A stretch of 64,000 nucleotides of DNA from Bradyrhizobium sp. CCBAU 051011. Lineage in GTDB: Bacteria; Pseudomonadota; Alphaproteobacteria; Rhizobiales; Xanthobacteraceae. Each line of letters begins with the position of its first letter. Within the stretch, counting starts at the first letter, position 1. Where the stretch lies: contig NZ_CP022222.1 of the NCBI RefSeq assembly GCF_009930815.1, forward strand, positions 1,964,501 through 2,028,500. The letters run 5' to 3'. The translations under genes and the position numbers were made by a program. Below, one piece after another: positions 47,396-56,306 of this stretch. A model generated the notes under the pieces. That model ran no database searches. It saw only the letters and a list, made by a program, of their open reading frames with translations, and had not been told where the DNA came from.

Positions 47396-48688
47396 ATGAC
47401 CGCCTTCCTGAAGGCAATCGACGGCAACGCCGATCTGCCCGCTTTGATGACCGAGCTCGCTTCGCAAGCGCGCGCTGCCGCGCGGGTGCTGGCGCTGGCG
47501 CCGCCGGCGCAGAAGGACCGGGCGCTGGAGGCGATCGAACGGGCGATCCGCGCCAATGCGGCAAAGATCCTCGCGGCCAATGCCGAAGACGTGGTGGAAG
47601 TGAAGGCCGGCGGCGCGACCTCGGCTTTCATCGACCGGCTGACGCTGACGCCGGCGCGGATCGATTCCATGGCTGACGGTGTCGCCACGGTGCGCGCCAT
47701 TCCCGACCCCGTCGGCACCGTGACCGAGAGCTGGCAGCGGCCGAACGGCATGACCATCGAGCGCGTGCGCGTGCCGCTCGGCGTGATTGGCGTAATCTTC
47801 GAAAGCCGTCCCAATGTCGCGGCGGATGCCGGCGTGCTGTGCCTGAAGTCCGGCAACGCCGTGATCCTGCGCGGCGGCTCCGACAGCTTTCGCTCGTGCC
47901 GCGCCATCCACGAATGCCTCACGCAGGGCCTGCGCGAGGCCGGCCTGCCGGAAGCCGCGATCACGCTGGTGCCGACCCGCGACCGCGCGGCCGTCGGTCT
48001 GATGTTGTCCGGACTGAACGGCGGCATCGACGTGATCGTGCCACGCGGCGGCAAGAGCCTGGTGGCGCGGGTCGAAGCGGAAGCGCGCGTACCGGTGTTT
48101 GCGCATCTCGAAGGCGTCAACCACGTCTATGTCGATGCCAGCGCCAAGCTCGACATGGCCAAGTCGATCGTGCTGAACGCCAAGATGCGCCGCACCGGCG
48201 TCTGCGGCGCGGCCGAGACGTTGCTGGTCGATCGCGCCGGCGCCGCAACTACGCTCAAACCGCTGGTCGAAATGTTGCTCGAATCCGGCTGCGAGGTGCG
48301 CGGCGACGACGCCGTGCAGAACATCGATGTGCGCGTGAAGCCGGCAACGGATGAGGATTGGGATACCGAGTATCTCGATGCCGTCATTGCCGCGCGCGTC
48401 GTCGACGGTGTCGATGGGGCGATCGCCCATGTCCAGAATCATGGCTCGCGCCACACCGACGCGATCGTCGCCGAAGATGCCAAGGCGGCCGAAAAATTCC
48501 TCAACGAGGTCGATTCGGCGATCGTGCTGCACAACGCCTCGACGCAGTTTGCCGATGGCGGCGAGTTCGGCTTCGGCGCGGAGATCGGGATCGCCACCGG
48601 CAAATTCCACGCCCGCGGCCCGGTCGGCGCCGAACAACTGACGACCTTCAAGTACCGCGTTCACGGCACCGGGCAGACGCGGCCGTGA
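47396..48688 (+). CDS. proA: Gamma-glutamyl phosphate reductase
   Basis: 430 residues from ATG at 47396 (an ATG at 47366 would add ten). Aldehyde dehydrogenase fold with [30 protein letters not shown] and the catalytic Cys in [16 protein letters not shown]. It reduces glutamyl-5-phosphate with NADPH to the semialdehyde. Expressed with proB, and closely followed by nadD (19 nt). Confidence 0.96.
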   Translation: MTAFLKAIDGNADLPALMTELASQARAAARVLALAPPAQKDRALEAIERAIRANAAKILAANAEDVVEVKAGGATSAFIDRLTLTPARIDSMADGVATVRAIPDPVGTVTESWQRPNGMTIERVRVPLGVIGVIFESRPNVAADAGVLCLKSGNAVILRGGSDSFRSCRAIHECLTQGLREAGLPEAAITLVPTRDRAAVGLMLSGLNGGIDVIVPRGGKSLVARVEAEARVPVFAHLEGVNHVYVDASAKLDMAKSIVLNAKMRRTGVCGAAETLLVDRAGAATTLKPLVEMLLESGCEVRGDDAVQNIDVRVKPATDEDWDTEYLDAVIAARVVDGVDGAIAHVQNHGSRHTDAIVAEDAKAAEKFLNEVDSAIVLHNASTQFADGGEFGFGAEIGIATGKFHARGPVGAEQLTTFKYRVHGTGQTRP

Positions 48689-48707
48689 ACGCGAGCCCGC
48701 GCCCGCG

Positions 48708-49349
48708 GTGACCCGGCTGATGCAACTGCAATCCGCCGCGCAGGCTATCCCCTTTCACGCCAACGGTATGCGGATCGGCCTGCTCGGCGGCTCGTTCAAT
48801 CCGCCGCACGCGGCGCATCGCGCGATCAGCCTGTTTGCGCTCAAGCGTCTGAAGCTCGATCGCGTCTGGTGGCTGCTGACGCCAGGCAATCCGCTCAAGG
48901 ATAACGGCCAGCTGCACGGCTTTGCAGAACGCGCTAATGCCGCACTTGATATCGCCGACGATCCGCGCATCGACGTCAGCTGTCTCGAAGCTGTCATTGG
49001 CACCCGATACACTGTCGATACGATCATCCACTTGCGCCGCCGCGTTTCCGGCGTGCATTTCGTCTGGATCATGGGCGCCGACAATCTTGCGCAATTCCAT
49101 CGTTGGCAGAACTGGCGGCGCATTGCCGCAGAGGTGCCGATTGCAGTGATCGACCGTCCGCCGGAAAGTTTCCGCGCGCTGGCCGCGCCGGCCGCACAGG
49201 CCCTGGCGCGCTATCGGTTGCCTGCAAATCAGGCGGCCCGGCTAGCAGATCAACGCGCTCCCGCCTGGGTTTTCCTCACCGGTCTGAAACTGAACATGTC
49301 GTCAACCGGCCTGCGGAACCCAGACGGTAGCTGGAAGGCAAAGAAGTGA
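48708..49349 (+). CDS. nadD: Nicotinate-nucleotide adenylyltransferase
   Basis: 213 residues from a GTG at 48708; ATG alternatives are 48720 and 48768, and the last lies right at the domain start. [14 protein letters not shown] is the nucleotidyl-transferase motif and MSSTGLR the ISSTxIR motif near the end. It converts nicotinate mononucleotide to deamido-NAD. The order proA-nadD-rsfS-rlmH is typical for alphaproteobacteria. Confidence 0.93.
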   Translation: MTRLMQLQSAAQAIPFHANGMRIGLLGGSFNPPHAAHRAISLFALKRLKLDRVWWLLTPGNPLKDNGQLHGFAERANAALDIADDPRIDVSCLEAVIGTRYTVDTIIHLRRRVSGVHFVWIMGADNLAQFHRWQNWRRIAAEVPIAVIDRPPESFRALAAPAAQALARYRLPANQAARLADQRAPAWVFLTGLKLNMSSTGLRNPDGSWKAKK

Positions 49350-49483
49350 CAGTCTGGTCTGAACCGGCAGTTGGGGACACTGGAATATTGAAACCGTTAA
49401 CCCCACATGCCTAATATGGTCCGCGACGCCGGGATTCGGCGTTTGCGATACAGTGAAAGGAATGGTCCCTGGCCACATCTGTA

Positions 49484-49921
49484 TTGTCCAAGTCAAAGTC
49501 TGTTTTACCCAAGGTTCCCAGCAAGTCTGCCAAGACCCCGCGTAAAACATCGACACAAGCTGCGGCCTTGAAGGCGCAACCCGACGCCGACAAGACGCTG
49601 AATATGATCCTCTCCCGCCTCGACGATATGAAGGCGGAAGAAACGGTCACCATCGACCTTCGCGGCAAATCCGCCTTTTCCGACTACATGATCGTCACGT
49701 CAGGACGCGCCAACCGGCACGTCGGCGCGATCGCGGAAAACGTCACCAAAGCCCTGAAGGAAACCGGCATCAAGAACATCCATGTCGAGGGCTTGCCCAA
49801 TTGCGACTGGGTGCTGATCGATTCCGGCGATGTGGTCGTGCACGTATTCAGACCCGAGGTGCGCGAATTCTACAACCTCGAAAGGTTGTGGGCGCAGAAC
49901 CCGGCGGCGGCAGCGATCTGA
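49484..49921 (+). CDS. rsfS: Ribosome silencing factor RsfS
   Basis: 145 residues if a TTG at 49484 is used; the first in-frame ATG is at 49604 and would remove 40 residues that are Lys/Ala-rich and poorly conserved. The core has VTIDLRGKSAFSDYMIVTSG, NRHVGAIAENV, GLPNCDWVLIDSGDVVVHVF and REFYNLERLW. It binds L14 and blocks subunit joining in starvation. The start is uncertain because no ATG or GTG in frame precedes 49484. Confidence 0.92.
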   Translation: MSKSKSVLPKVPSKSAKTPRKTSTQAAALKAQPDADKTLNMILSRLDDMKAEETVTIDLRGKSAFSDYMIVTSGRANRHVGAIAENVTKALKETGIKNIHVEGLPNCDWVLIDSGDVVVHVFRPEVREFYNLERLWAQNPAAAAI

Positions 49922-50017
49922 ACGCCCTGCCGATGCGAATCGGCTGAGGCGTATTTAGTCTGCTTGACGCGCGCGAGAAGCGCGCGTGGCGAAAAGTGCA
50001 CGCCAGAAACAGCAATC

Positions 50018-50500
50018 ATGCGCCTTGTCGTGGTCTCGATCGGCCGGCTGAAACAGGGGCCGGAACAGGAGCTGGCCGAACGCTATCGCGAGCGCTTCGA
50101 GGACATCGGCCGCAAGCTGGGCTTCCGCGGCCTTGCGATTCATGAAATTCCCGAAAGCCGCGCGCGCGACATCGCGACCCGGATCGCGGAGGAAGCCGCG
50201 GCGATTTCGGCGGCGATACCGGAGAAATCGGTGCTGGTGGCGCTGGACGAGCACGGCAGGAGCATCGATAGCGCGACGTTTGCCCGGCAGCTCGGCCAGT
50301 GGCGGGACGAAGGGATCGCCAACACAATTTTCGCCATCGGAGGCGCGGACGGACTTTCGCCCGAATTGCAGCGCAAGGCTAAATTGCGCATTGCGTTCGG
50401 CCCGGCGACCTGGCCGCATCAAATGGTCCGCGTCATGCTTCTTGAACAGATTTACCGGGCCGCCACCATTCTGGCCGGCCACCCCTACCATCGCGCGTAA
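50018..50500 (+). CDS. rlmH: 23S rRNA (pseudouridine1915-N3)-methyltransferase
   Basis: 160 residues. SPOUT fold with MRLVVVSIGRLKQGPEQELAERY, LVALDEHGRSIDS, FAIGGADGLSP and HQMVRVMLLEQIYRAATILAGHPYH (the knot and active-site end). It modifies helix 69 of 23S rRNA. The frame opens at 49964, but the ATG at 50018 starts at the conserved MRL. Confidence 0.96.
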   Translation: MRLVVVSIGRLKQGPEQELAERYRERFEDIGRKLGFRGLAIHEIPESRARDIATRIAEEAAAISAAIPEKSVLVALDEHGRSIDSATFARQLGQWRDEGIANTIFAIGGADGLSPELQRKAKLRIAFGPATWPHQMVRVMLLEQIYRAATILAGHPYHRA

Positions 50501-50540
50501 GGCACGGTGACGTGAACACAGACAACGCAGCATAGGCCGG

Positions 50541-51923
50541 ATGCATTCAACGCGGGACATACATTCATACCCTGGCACCGCCAATCGCGGCGCGCCGTTG
50601 ACGCCCGCCGTTTCACTTCCCCTGATCCTGCTTTCCGCAAGCTTCGCTGCGGCATGGCTTTCGCCAGCGGTCGCGCAGTCCGCAGCGCCGGCGCAGCAGG
50701 CGACCGCTGCTTCTCCCGACGCCCTCAAGCAGCGCGAGCAGGAATTGGAGGCCGCCCGCCAGGAGCAGCGCAAGGCGGCCGAGTTGCAACAAAAGCTGAA
50801 GGCCGACATTGCGGCGATCGGTCAGGACCGCTCCAAGCTCAACCAGCAAGTGATCGACATCGCCGCTCAGGTGCGCAACGTCGAGACCCGCATCGGCGAG
50901 ACTGAGGGGCGGCTGCGGCCGCTCGATAGTCGCGAGATGCAGATCCGCACTTCGCTCGATTCACGCCGCTCCGAAATCGTCGAGGTGCTGGCGGCGCTGC
51001 AGCGGGCCGGACGGCGCACCCCGCCCGCGTTGTTGGTGCGGCCCGAGGACGCGCTGCAGTCGCTGCGCACTGCCATGCTGCTTGGGTCCGTCGTCCCCGA
51101 GTTGCGCGGCCGCGCGGAAAAACTTACGGCCGACCTCACCGAACTTGTGAATCTGCGCAAGGACATCGCCAACCAGCGCGACGTACTGGCTCGGGACCGC
51201 GACAGGCTGAAGGACGATTCCATCAGGCTGGCCGCGCTGGTGGAAGAGCGGCAGCGCAAGCAGAGCGCGATCGAAAAGGACATGGAGGCCGAAGGTGCGC
51301 GCGCCATCAACCTGTCCAAGCAGGTCGACAGTTTGCAGGGCCTGATCACGAAAATGGAGCAGGACCTGAAGAGCGCCGCCAAGGCGGCCGCCACCGCCAG
51401 CCTGAAGGGCACCCCGCCCGCCCCCGGCGGCAAGCCTAATCTTGGGGCACTGAAGGATCCCGCCCGGCTCAGCCCCGCGATCGCATTTGCTTCCGCGAAG
51501 GGGCTATTCGCCTTTCCGGTCAATGGCCGCAAGATTCGCGATTTTGGCGGTTCCGACGGCGCGGGTGGCGTCGAAAAAGGCATTTCTTTGACAACCCGAG
51601 CCGGGGCTCAGGTCACAACACCGTGTGACGGCTGGGTTGTTTACGCCGGGCCCTTCCGGAGCTACGGACAACTCTTGATCCTCAATGCCGGGGGCGGGTA
51701 TCATGTCCTGATCGCCGGGATGGAGCGCATTTCGGTAAACATCGGCCAGTTTGTACTTACGGGAGAGCCGGTCGCGACCATGGGGACGACGTCCCAGGTC
51801 GCATCCATTCTCGCGACGACCGCGAGCCAGCCGGTGCTCTATGTCGAGTTCCGTAAGGACGGCACTCCAATCGACTCAGGCCCATGGTGGGCCGCTAACG
51901 AAGGCGAAAAGGTTCGCGGATGA
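50541..51923 (+). CDS. EnvC-like murein hydrolase activator with degenerate LytM domain
   Basis: 460 residues. Signal peptide (LPLILLSASFAAAWLSPAVA), then a long coiled coil (about 60-270; LKQREQELEAARQEQRKAAELQ), a linker, and a LytM/M23 domain from about 330. The catalytic metal residues of M23 are not kept: EKGISLTTRAGAQV stands where HxxxD is expected and GYHVLIAGM where HxH is expected. It is therefore likely an activator of amidases, like E. coli EnvC, rather than a hydrolase. The ATG of ctpA overlaps its stop by 4 nt. Confidence 0.93.
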   Translation: MHSTRDIHSYPGTANRGAPLTPAVSLPLILLSASFAAAWLSPAVAQSAAPAQQATAASPDALKQREQELEAARQEQRKAAELQQKLKADIAAIGQDRSKLNQQVIDIAAQVRNVETRIGETEGRLRPLDSREMQIRTSLDSRRSEIVEVLAALQRAGRRTPPALLVRPEDALQSLRTAMLLGSVVPELRGRAEKLTADLTELVNLRKDIANQRDVLARDRDRLKDDSIRLAALVEERQRKQSAIEKDMEAEGARAINLSKQVDSLQGLITKMEQDLKSAAKAAATASLKGTPPAPGGKPNLGALKDPARLSPAIAFASAKGLFAFPVNGRKIRDFGGSDGAGGVEKGISLTTRAGAQVTTPCDGWVVYAGPFRSYGQLLILNAGGGYHVLIAGMERISVNIGQFVLTGEPVATMGTTSQVASILATTASQPVLYVEFRKDGTPIDSGPWWAANEGEKVRG

Positions 51924-53275
51924 TGCGCAAGACTTCTGTAATTCTTCTCAGCGCCGCCACCGGTGCGGCTTTGACGCTCTTCGTCACGCAGCCTCGTTCC
52001 GTGCTGATGGGATCGAGTGCGCGTGCCGCAACCTCGGACACCTATCGCCAGCTCAATCTGTTCGGCGACGTGTTCGAGCGCGTGCGCAGCGATTATGTCG
52101 AGAAGCCTGACGACGGCAAGCTGGTCGAGTCGGCGATCTCAGGCATGCTGGCCGGACTCGATCCGCATTCCAGCTACATGGACGCGAAGAGTTTCCGCGA
52201 CATGCAGGTGCAGACCCGCGGTGAATTCGGCGGACTCGGCATCGAGGTCACGATGGAAGACGGTCTGATCAAGGTCGTCTCGCCGATCGACGACACGCCG
52301 GCATCGAAGGCCGGCATCATGGCCAACGACATCATCACCAATCTCGACGACGAAGCCGTACAGGGTCTCACCCTCAACCAGGCGGTCGAGAAGATGCGCG
52401 GACCGGTCAATACCAAGATCCGTCTCAAGATCATCCGCAAGGGCCAGGACAATCCGATCGAAGTGACACTGGTGCGCGACAACATCCGCGTCCGCTCGGT
52501 CCGTGCGCGCGTCGAGCAGGACGACATTGCCTATATCCGCGTCACTACTTTCAACGAACAGACCACCGAAGGCCTGAAGCGCGAGATCGGCAGCCTCACG
52601 AATCAGATCGGCGACAAGCTGAAGGGCTTCATCATCGATCTCAGAAACAATCCCGGCGGTCTGCTGGAGGAAGCGGTGACGGTTTCCGACACCTTCCTTG
52701 AGAAGGGCGAGATCGTTTCGACCCGCGGCCGCAATGCCGAAGAGACCCAGCGCCGCGCCGCCCATGCGGGTGACCTGACGAAGGGCAAGCCGATCATCGT
52801 GCTGGTCAATGGCGGCTCGGCCTCAGCCTCTGAAATCGTCGCCGGCGCGCTGCAGGACCACAAGCGTGCGACGCTGGTCGGCACCCGCTCGTTCGGCAAG
52901 GGCTCGGTGCAGACCATCATCCCGCTCGGCAGCGGCAACGGCGCGCTGCGCCTGACCACCGCGCGCTATTACACGCCGTCCGGCAAGTCGATCCAGGCCA
53001 AGGGTATCGTGCCCGACATCGAGGTGCTGCAGGATGTCCCGGATGAGCTGAAGTCGCGTACCGACACCAAGGGCGAGGCTTCGCTGCGCGGCCATCTGAA
53101 GAACGACGGCGACGAAAAGACCGGCTCGCAATCCTACGTGCCGCCGGACGCCAAGGACGACAAGGCGCTGAAGACCGCGGCCGACCTGCTGCACGGCATC
53201 AAGTCGACGGCGAGCGCGCCGGCGACCGGAGACAAGGCGGCAGTCGACAAACCCGCCACCAAGGCGGCGAACTGA
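51920..53275 (+). CDS. ctpA: C-terminal processing peptidase (S41)
   Basis: 451 residues. Signal anchor (VILLSAATGAALTLFVT), N-terminal helices, a PDZ domain at about 95-170 (GLGIEVTMEDGLIKVVSPIDDTPA) and the catalytic part FIIDLRNNPGGLLEEAV, VLVNGGSASASEIVAGALQD (Ser) and TRSFGKGSVQTI (Lys). The Ser/Lys dyad cuts protein C-termini in the periplasm. Its stop lies before a strong terminator. The overlap with the EnvC-like gene indicates coupled expression, matching the role of CtpA in controlling cell-wall hydrolases. Confidence 0.96.
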   Translation: MMRKTSVILLSAATGAALTLFVTQPRSVLMGSSARAATSDTYRQLNLFGDVFERVRSDYVEKPDDGKLVESAISGMLAGLDPHSSYMDAKSFRDMQVQTRGEFGGLGIEVTMEDGLIKVVSPIDDTPASKAGIMANDIITNLDDEAVQGLTLNQAVEKMRGPVNTKIRLKIIRKGQDNPIEVTLVRDNIRVRSVRARVEQDDIAYIRVTTFNEQTTEGLKREIGSLTNQIGDKLKGFIIDLRNNPGGLLEEAVTVSDTFLEKGEIVSTRGRNAEETQRRAAHAGDLTKGKPIIVLVNGGSASASEIVAGALQDHKRATLVGTRSFGKGSVQTIIPLGSGNGALRLTTARYYTPSGKSIQAKGIVPDIEVLQDVPDELKSRTDTKGEASLRGHLKNDGDEKTGSQSYVPPDAKDDKALKTAADLLHGIKSTASAPATGDKAAVDKPATKAAN

Positions 53276-53302
53276 TCCGGCGACCGGGATTTTAGTCACA
53301 AC

Positions 53303-53332
53303 AAAAGGGGCGGCTCTCGGCCGCCCCTTTTT
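53303..53332 (+). terminator. Strong intrinsic terminator after ctpA
   Basis: AAAAGGGGCGGC (53303-53314) pairs over 12 bp with GCCGCCCCTTTT (53320-53331) around a 5-nt loop, and continues in T. Closes the envC-ctpA unit. Confidence 0.9.
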
Positions 53333-53442
53333 CGTTGCCAGTTCGTCTCCGGGGGCGACGACCGGTGCTTTTGCGGGGCCGGTGCAGGCGCTCGAATCCG
53401 GCCCATCGTGGTATCGTCGACGTGGTTGATTCGGGGAGGTCT

Positions 53443-54630
53443 ATGACGGAAACGGCCGACGAGCTGAGCACGCCGCTCGGGCAGAAAACCGAGCGCAAAA
53501 AACGCCGGTTTCGGCTGCCGTTCACCGCAATGCAAGCGCTGGCGGTGTTGCTCGGCCTGTTCCTGGTCGGCTTCCTGACCGTCGCCCTCTTTGTCGACAA
53601 CCCGCTGGGAGGCGAGCCCGTCGCCCGCGTCGCCTTGCGCACGCCGGCGACGGACGAAAAGCAGCCTGTCACCGAGAAAGCTGCGAAATCGGCATCCCAG
53701 CATTCCCCGGCCAGCGACAACAAGACCGTCACCATCATCGACGGCTCCAGCGGCAAGCGCCAGGACATCGTGATCGGCGGCGATGCCGGCGACAAGGCAG
53801 GCGCGGAATCCGCGCCGGCAAGCCCGATGGCCGGCATCGACCAGCGGCTCCTGGAAAAGTCGCGCTACGGCATGATCCCGGTGGTGGCCGATGGCCTCAA
53901 ACCCTTTACGGTCTACGCGGCCGACGCCGACCGCACCAAGGCCGCCAAGATGCCGGTGATCGCGATCGTCGTCGGCGGCCTCGGCGTCGGCGCCGCCAAG
54001 ACCACCGATGCCATCATGAAACTGCCGCCGGCCGTGACGCTGGCGTTCACGCCTTACGGCGCGGATCCCGCCAAACTGGCCGAACGGGCCCGGGCGCAGC
54101 GCCACGAGATCCTGCTGCAGGTTCCGATGGAGCCGTTCGATTACCCCGATAACGATCCCGGTCCGCAGACCCTGCTGACGACGCTGACATCCGAGCAGAA
54201 CATCGACCGGCTGTACTGGCACCTTAGCCGGTTTCAGGGTTATGCCGGGATCGCCAACTTCATGGGCGCGCGTTTCACGGCAACGGATACCGTGATGCAG
54301 CCGATCATCCGCGAGGCGGCCAAGCGCGGCCTTGGCTATCTCGATGACGGCTCCTCGCCGCGCAGCGCCGCCGGATCGCTCACGGCAGCCCAATCGATGC
54401 CCTTTGCCAAGGCCGATTTTACCATCGACGCCGTGCCGACCTCGGCCGAGATCGACCGGACGCTGGTCAAGTTGGAAACGCTCGCCAAGGAACGCGGAAC
54501 GGCAGTGGGTGTCGCCTCGGCCCTGCCAATTTCGATCGAGCGCCTTGCCGCCTGGATCAAGACGCTGGACAGCCGCGGCATCATGCTTGTGCCATTGACA
54601 ACGGCGATGCTGAAATCAAAATCAGGCTAG
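53443..54630 (+). CDS. Divergent polysaccharide deacetylase family protein
   Basis: 395 residues. One membrane anchor (ALAVLLGLFLVGFLTVALFV) and a charged, disordered linker lead to a YibQ-type NodB-like domain: MPVIAIVVGGLGVG, VTLAFTPYGADP, HEILLQVPMEPFDYPDNDPGP, GIANFMGARFT, DDGSSPRS. It is predicted periplasmic and probably cell-wall linked. ATG at 53443 with GGGGAGG upstream is chosen; the frame opens earlier. Confidence 0.9.
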   Translation: MTETADELSTPLGQKTERKKRRFRLPFTAMQALAVLLGLFLVGFLTVALFVDNPLGGEPVARVALRTPATDEKQPVTEKAAKSASQHSPASDNKTVTIIDGSSGKRQDIVIGGDAGDKAGAESAPASPMAGIDQRLLEKSRYGMIPVVADGLKPFTVYAADADRTKAAKMPVIAIVVGGLGVGAAKTTDAIMKLPPAVTLAFTPYGADPAKLAERARAQRHEILLQVPMEPFDYPDNDPGPQTLLTTLTSEQNIDRLYWHLSRFQGYAGIANFMGARFTATDTVMQPIIREAAKRGLGYLDDGSSPRSAAGSLTAAQSMPFAKADFTIDAVPTSAEIDRTLVKLETLAKERGTAVGVASALPISIERLAAWIKTLDSRGIMLVPLTTAMLKSKSG

Positions 54631-54724
54631 AGATCAAGCTGATGGCGGCGAACCGGGCTTCCCCGACTGCGCCAGCCCAACCAATTGTGGGTGAGTTGAT
54701 GCAGGCAAGGGAGTCCTGACGGAA

Positions 54725-55231
54725 ATGGCGCGCTACGAGGACCTGCCTTACCGGACCTGCGTCGGCATGATGCTGATCAACGCGGCCGGGTTGGTCTTCA
54801 TTGGCCGGCGCGCCGGCGGCATCGAACATGTCGATGAAACCCATGTCTGGCAGATGCCGCAGGGCGGGGTCGATCCCGGCGAGGATACCTGGGAGGCCGC
54901 CAAGCGCGAGCTTTATGAGGAAACCAGCGTCCGCTCGGTGGAGAAGCTCGGCGAAGTCCCGGATTGGCTGATCTACGACATTCCCCGCACGGTGGCCGGC
55001 CGCGCCTGGAAGGGCCGCTATCGCGGGCAACGACAGAAATGGTACGCGGTGCGCTTCACCGGCAAGGACGCGGAGATCAATGTTGCGAGCCCCGGCGGCG
55101 GCGGACACAAGGCCGAGTTCGTGAGCTGGCGCTGGGAGCCGATGAAGAATCTCCCGACCCTGATCGTTCCGTTCAAGCGGCCGGTCTATGAGCGCGTGGT
55201 CAAGGAATTCTCCGGCCTCGCGGGCGGTTAG
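54725..55231 (+). CDS. rppH: RNA pyrophosphohydrolase (Nudix)
   Basis: 168 residues. The Nudix box is [21 protein letters not shown] (with REx2EE intact). [30 protein letters not shown] and [13 protein letters not shown] are RppH features. It removes pyrophosphate from the 5' end of mRNA and starts decay. Followed, after a palindromic repeat, by a second related Nudix gene. Confidence 0.94.
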   Translation: MARYEDLPYRTCVGMMLINAAGLVFIGRRAGGIEHVDETHVWQMPQGGVDPGEDTWEAAKRELYEETSVRSVEKLGEVPDWLIYDIPRTVAGRAWKGRYRGQRQKWYAVRFTGKDAEINVASPGGGGHKAEFVSWRWEPMKNLPTLIVPFKRPVYERVVKEFSGLAGG

Positions 55232-55258
55232 CATGACGCATCTTCCAAGTAGTGCCCG

Positions 55259-55335
55259 GTCATTCCGGGGCATGCGAAGCATGAACCCGGAATCTCGAGA
55301 TTCCGGGTTCGCGCTACCGCGCGCCCCGGAATGAC
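55259..55335. repeat. Large palindromic intergenic repeat
   Basis: Outer pair gtcattccggggc (55259-55271) and gccccggaatgac (55323-55335). In the middle lies a perfect 28-bp palindrome at 55283-55310 centred on tctcgaga, with arms gaacccggaa and ttccgggttc. This is a style common in Bradyrhizobium and relatives. Confidence 0.8.
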
Positions 55336-55346
55336 GGTGACCGAAA

Positions 55347-55844
55347 ATGTCCGACAAACCCTATCGGCCCAATGTGGGAATTGCGCTGTTCAACGCCTCG
55401 GGCCGGGTGCTGATCGGCCGCCGTTTCCGCGACGATGGGCCGGAAATCATTCTTCCCGGGTTGGAATGGCAGATGCCGCAGGGCGGCATCGACGCCGACG
55501 AGAACCCGCGCGATGCCGTAATGCGCGAGCTATGGGAAGAGACCGGGGCGGTCAGCGCCGAATACCTCGGCGAGGCCGATTGGATGAATTACGAATTTCC
55601 GCCCTATGACGGTCCGCCCGACCATCGCCTGGCGAAGTTCCGCGGCCAGCGGCAGAAATGGTTCGCGCTGCGGTTCACCGGTCGCGACGAGGAGATCGAC
55701 CCGCTGACGCCGCGCAATGGCCAGCCGGCTGAATTCGATTCCTGGCGCTGGGAAAGGCTGGAGCGCGTGGCTGACCTCGTGGTGCCGTTCCGGCGCGACG
55801 TGTACCGGATGGTGGCGCAGGTATTTGCGGAGTTCGCCCGTTAG
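55347..55844 (+). CDS. RppH-like Nudix hydrolase, second copy
   Basis: 165 residues. PNVGIALFNASGRVLIGRRF, WQMPQGGIDADENPRDAVMRELWEETGA (complete Nudix box) and KFRGQRQKWFALRFTG are shared with the preceding RppH. Overall identity looks moderate, so the pair is old. Both have the invariant Glu residues. Which one is the main RNA pyrophosphohydrolase cannot be told. Confidence 0.9.
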   Translation: MSDKPYRPNVGIALFNASGRVLIGRRFRDDGPEIILPGLEWQMPQGGIDADENPRDAVMRELWEETGAVSAEYLGEADWMNYEFPPYDGPPDHRLAKFRGQRQKWFALRFTGRDEEIDPLTPRNGQPAEFDSWRWERLERVADLVVPFRRDVYRMVAQVFAEFAR

Positions 55845-56036
55845 ATTGTCTCGCCACAGCCGCGGGACGCGAGACGCTTGACAGCCTTTTGTCGCTCAAT
55901 AGTTTTCGGCCGGCCTAGCTCGCAGAAGGCACCTGATACCGTCGGTGGTTTGGTATCAGCGAACCTTTTTGTGTCGGCCGCAGACTAAAAGGCTCAGCCT
56001 TGAAATAACCCGCCACTGTACGGTGTCTTGCCTCTC

Positions 56037-56306
56037 ATGATGGACGTGACTGTAGCCAAGCGCCGCCGGAGCTTCGAATGGCGGGTGCATGACCGGAATG
56101 GCAGGCTGATGTTCAGCGGGCGGGAACGCACCCGTCCGGCCGCCAGGTACCAAGGCTACCGGCACCTGTTCATCCTGCTGGCGATCGGCCGGCGGTCACC
56201 TAAGGTTCGGACTCTCGAGATATTCCCGACGTCGGACGAACTGGACGCAGGCGCCAACCCCTCTTGGACTAGTTCGGCCCGACCGAAAACGGGCCAATCC
56301 CGATAA
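56037..56306 (+). CDS. Small hypothetical protein (89 aa)
   Basis: Starts MMDVTVAKRRRSFEWRVHDR. GRLMFSGRERTRPAARYQGYRHLFILLA is typical of a small rhizobial family with W-x-x-R-D-x-G and R-x-x-A-R-Y elements (recalled, no name). It overlaps the end of the convergent cyclase gene by 38 nt. Function unknown. Confidence 0.6.
   Translation: MMDVTVAKRRRSFEWRVHDRNGRLMFSGRERTRPAARYQGYRHLFILLAIGRRSPKVRTLEIFPTSDELDAGANPSWTSSARPKTGQSR

Noticed and set aside
47372..48664. 430-residue minus-strand frame
   Set aside because: Antisense shadow of proA.
53296..54393. 365-residue minus-strand frame
   Set aside because: Opposite the deacetylase family gene; composition typical of a shadow.
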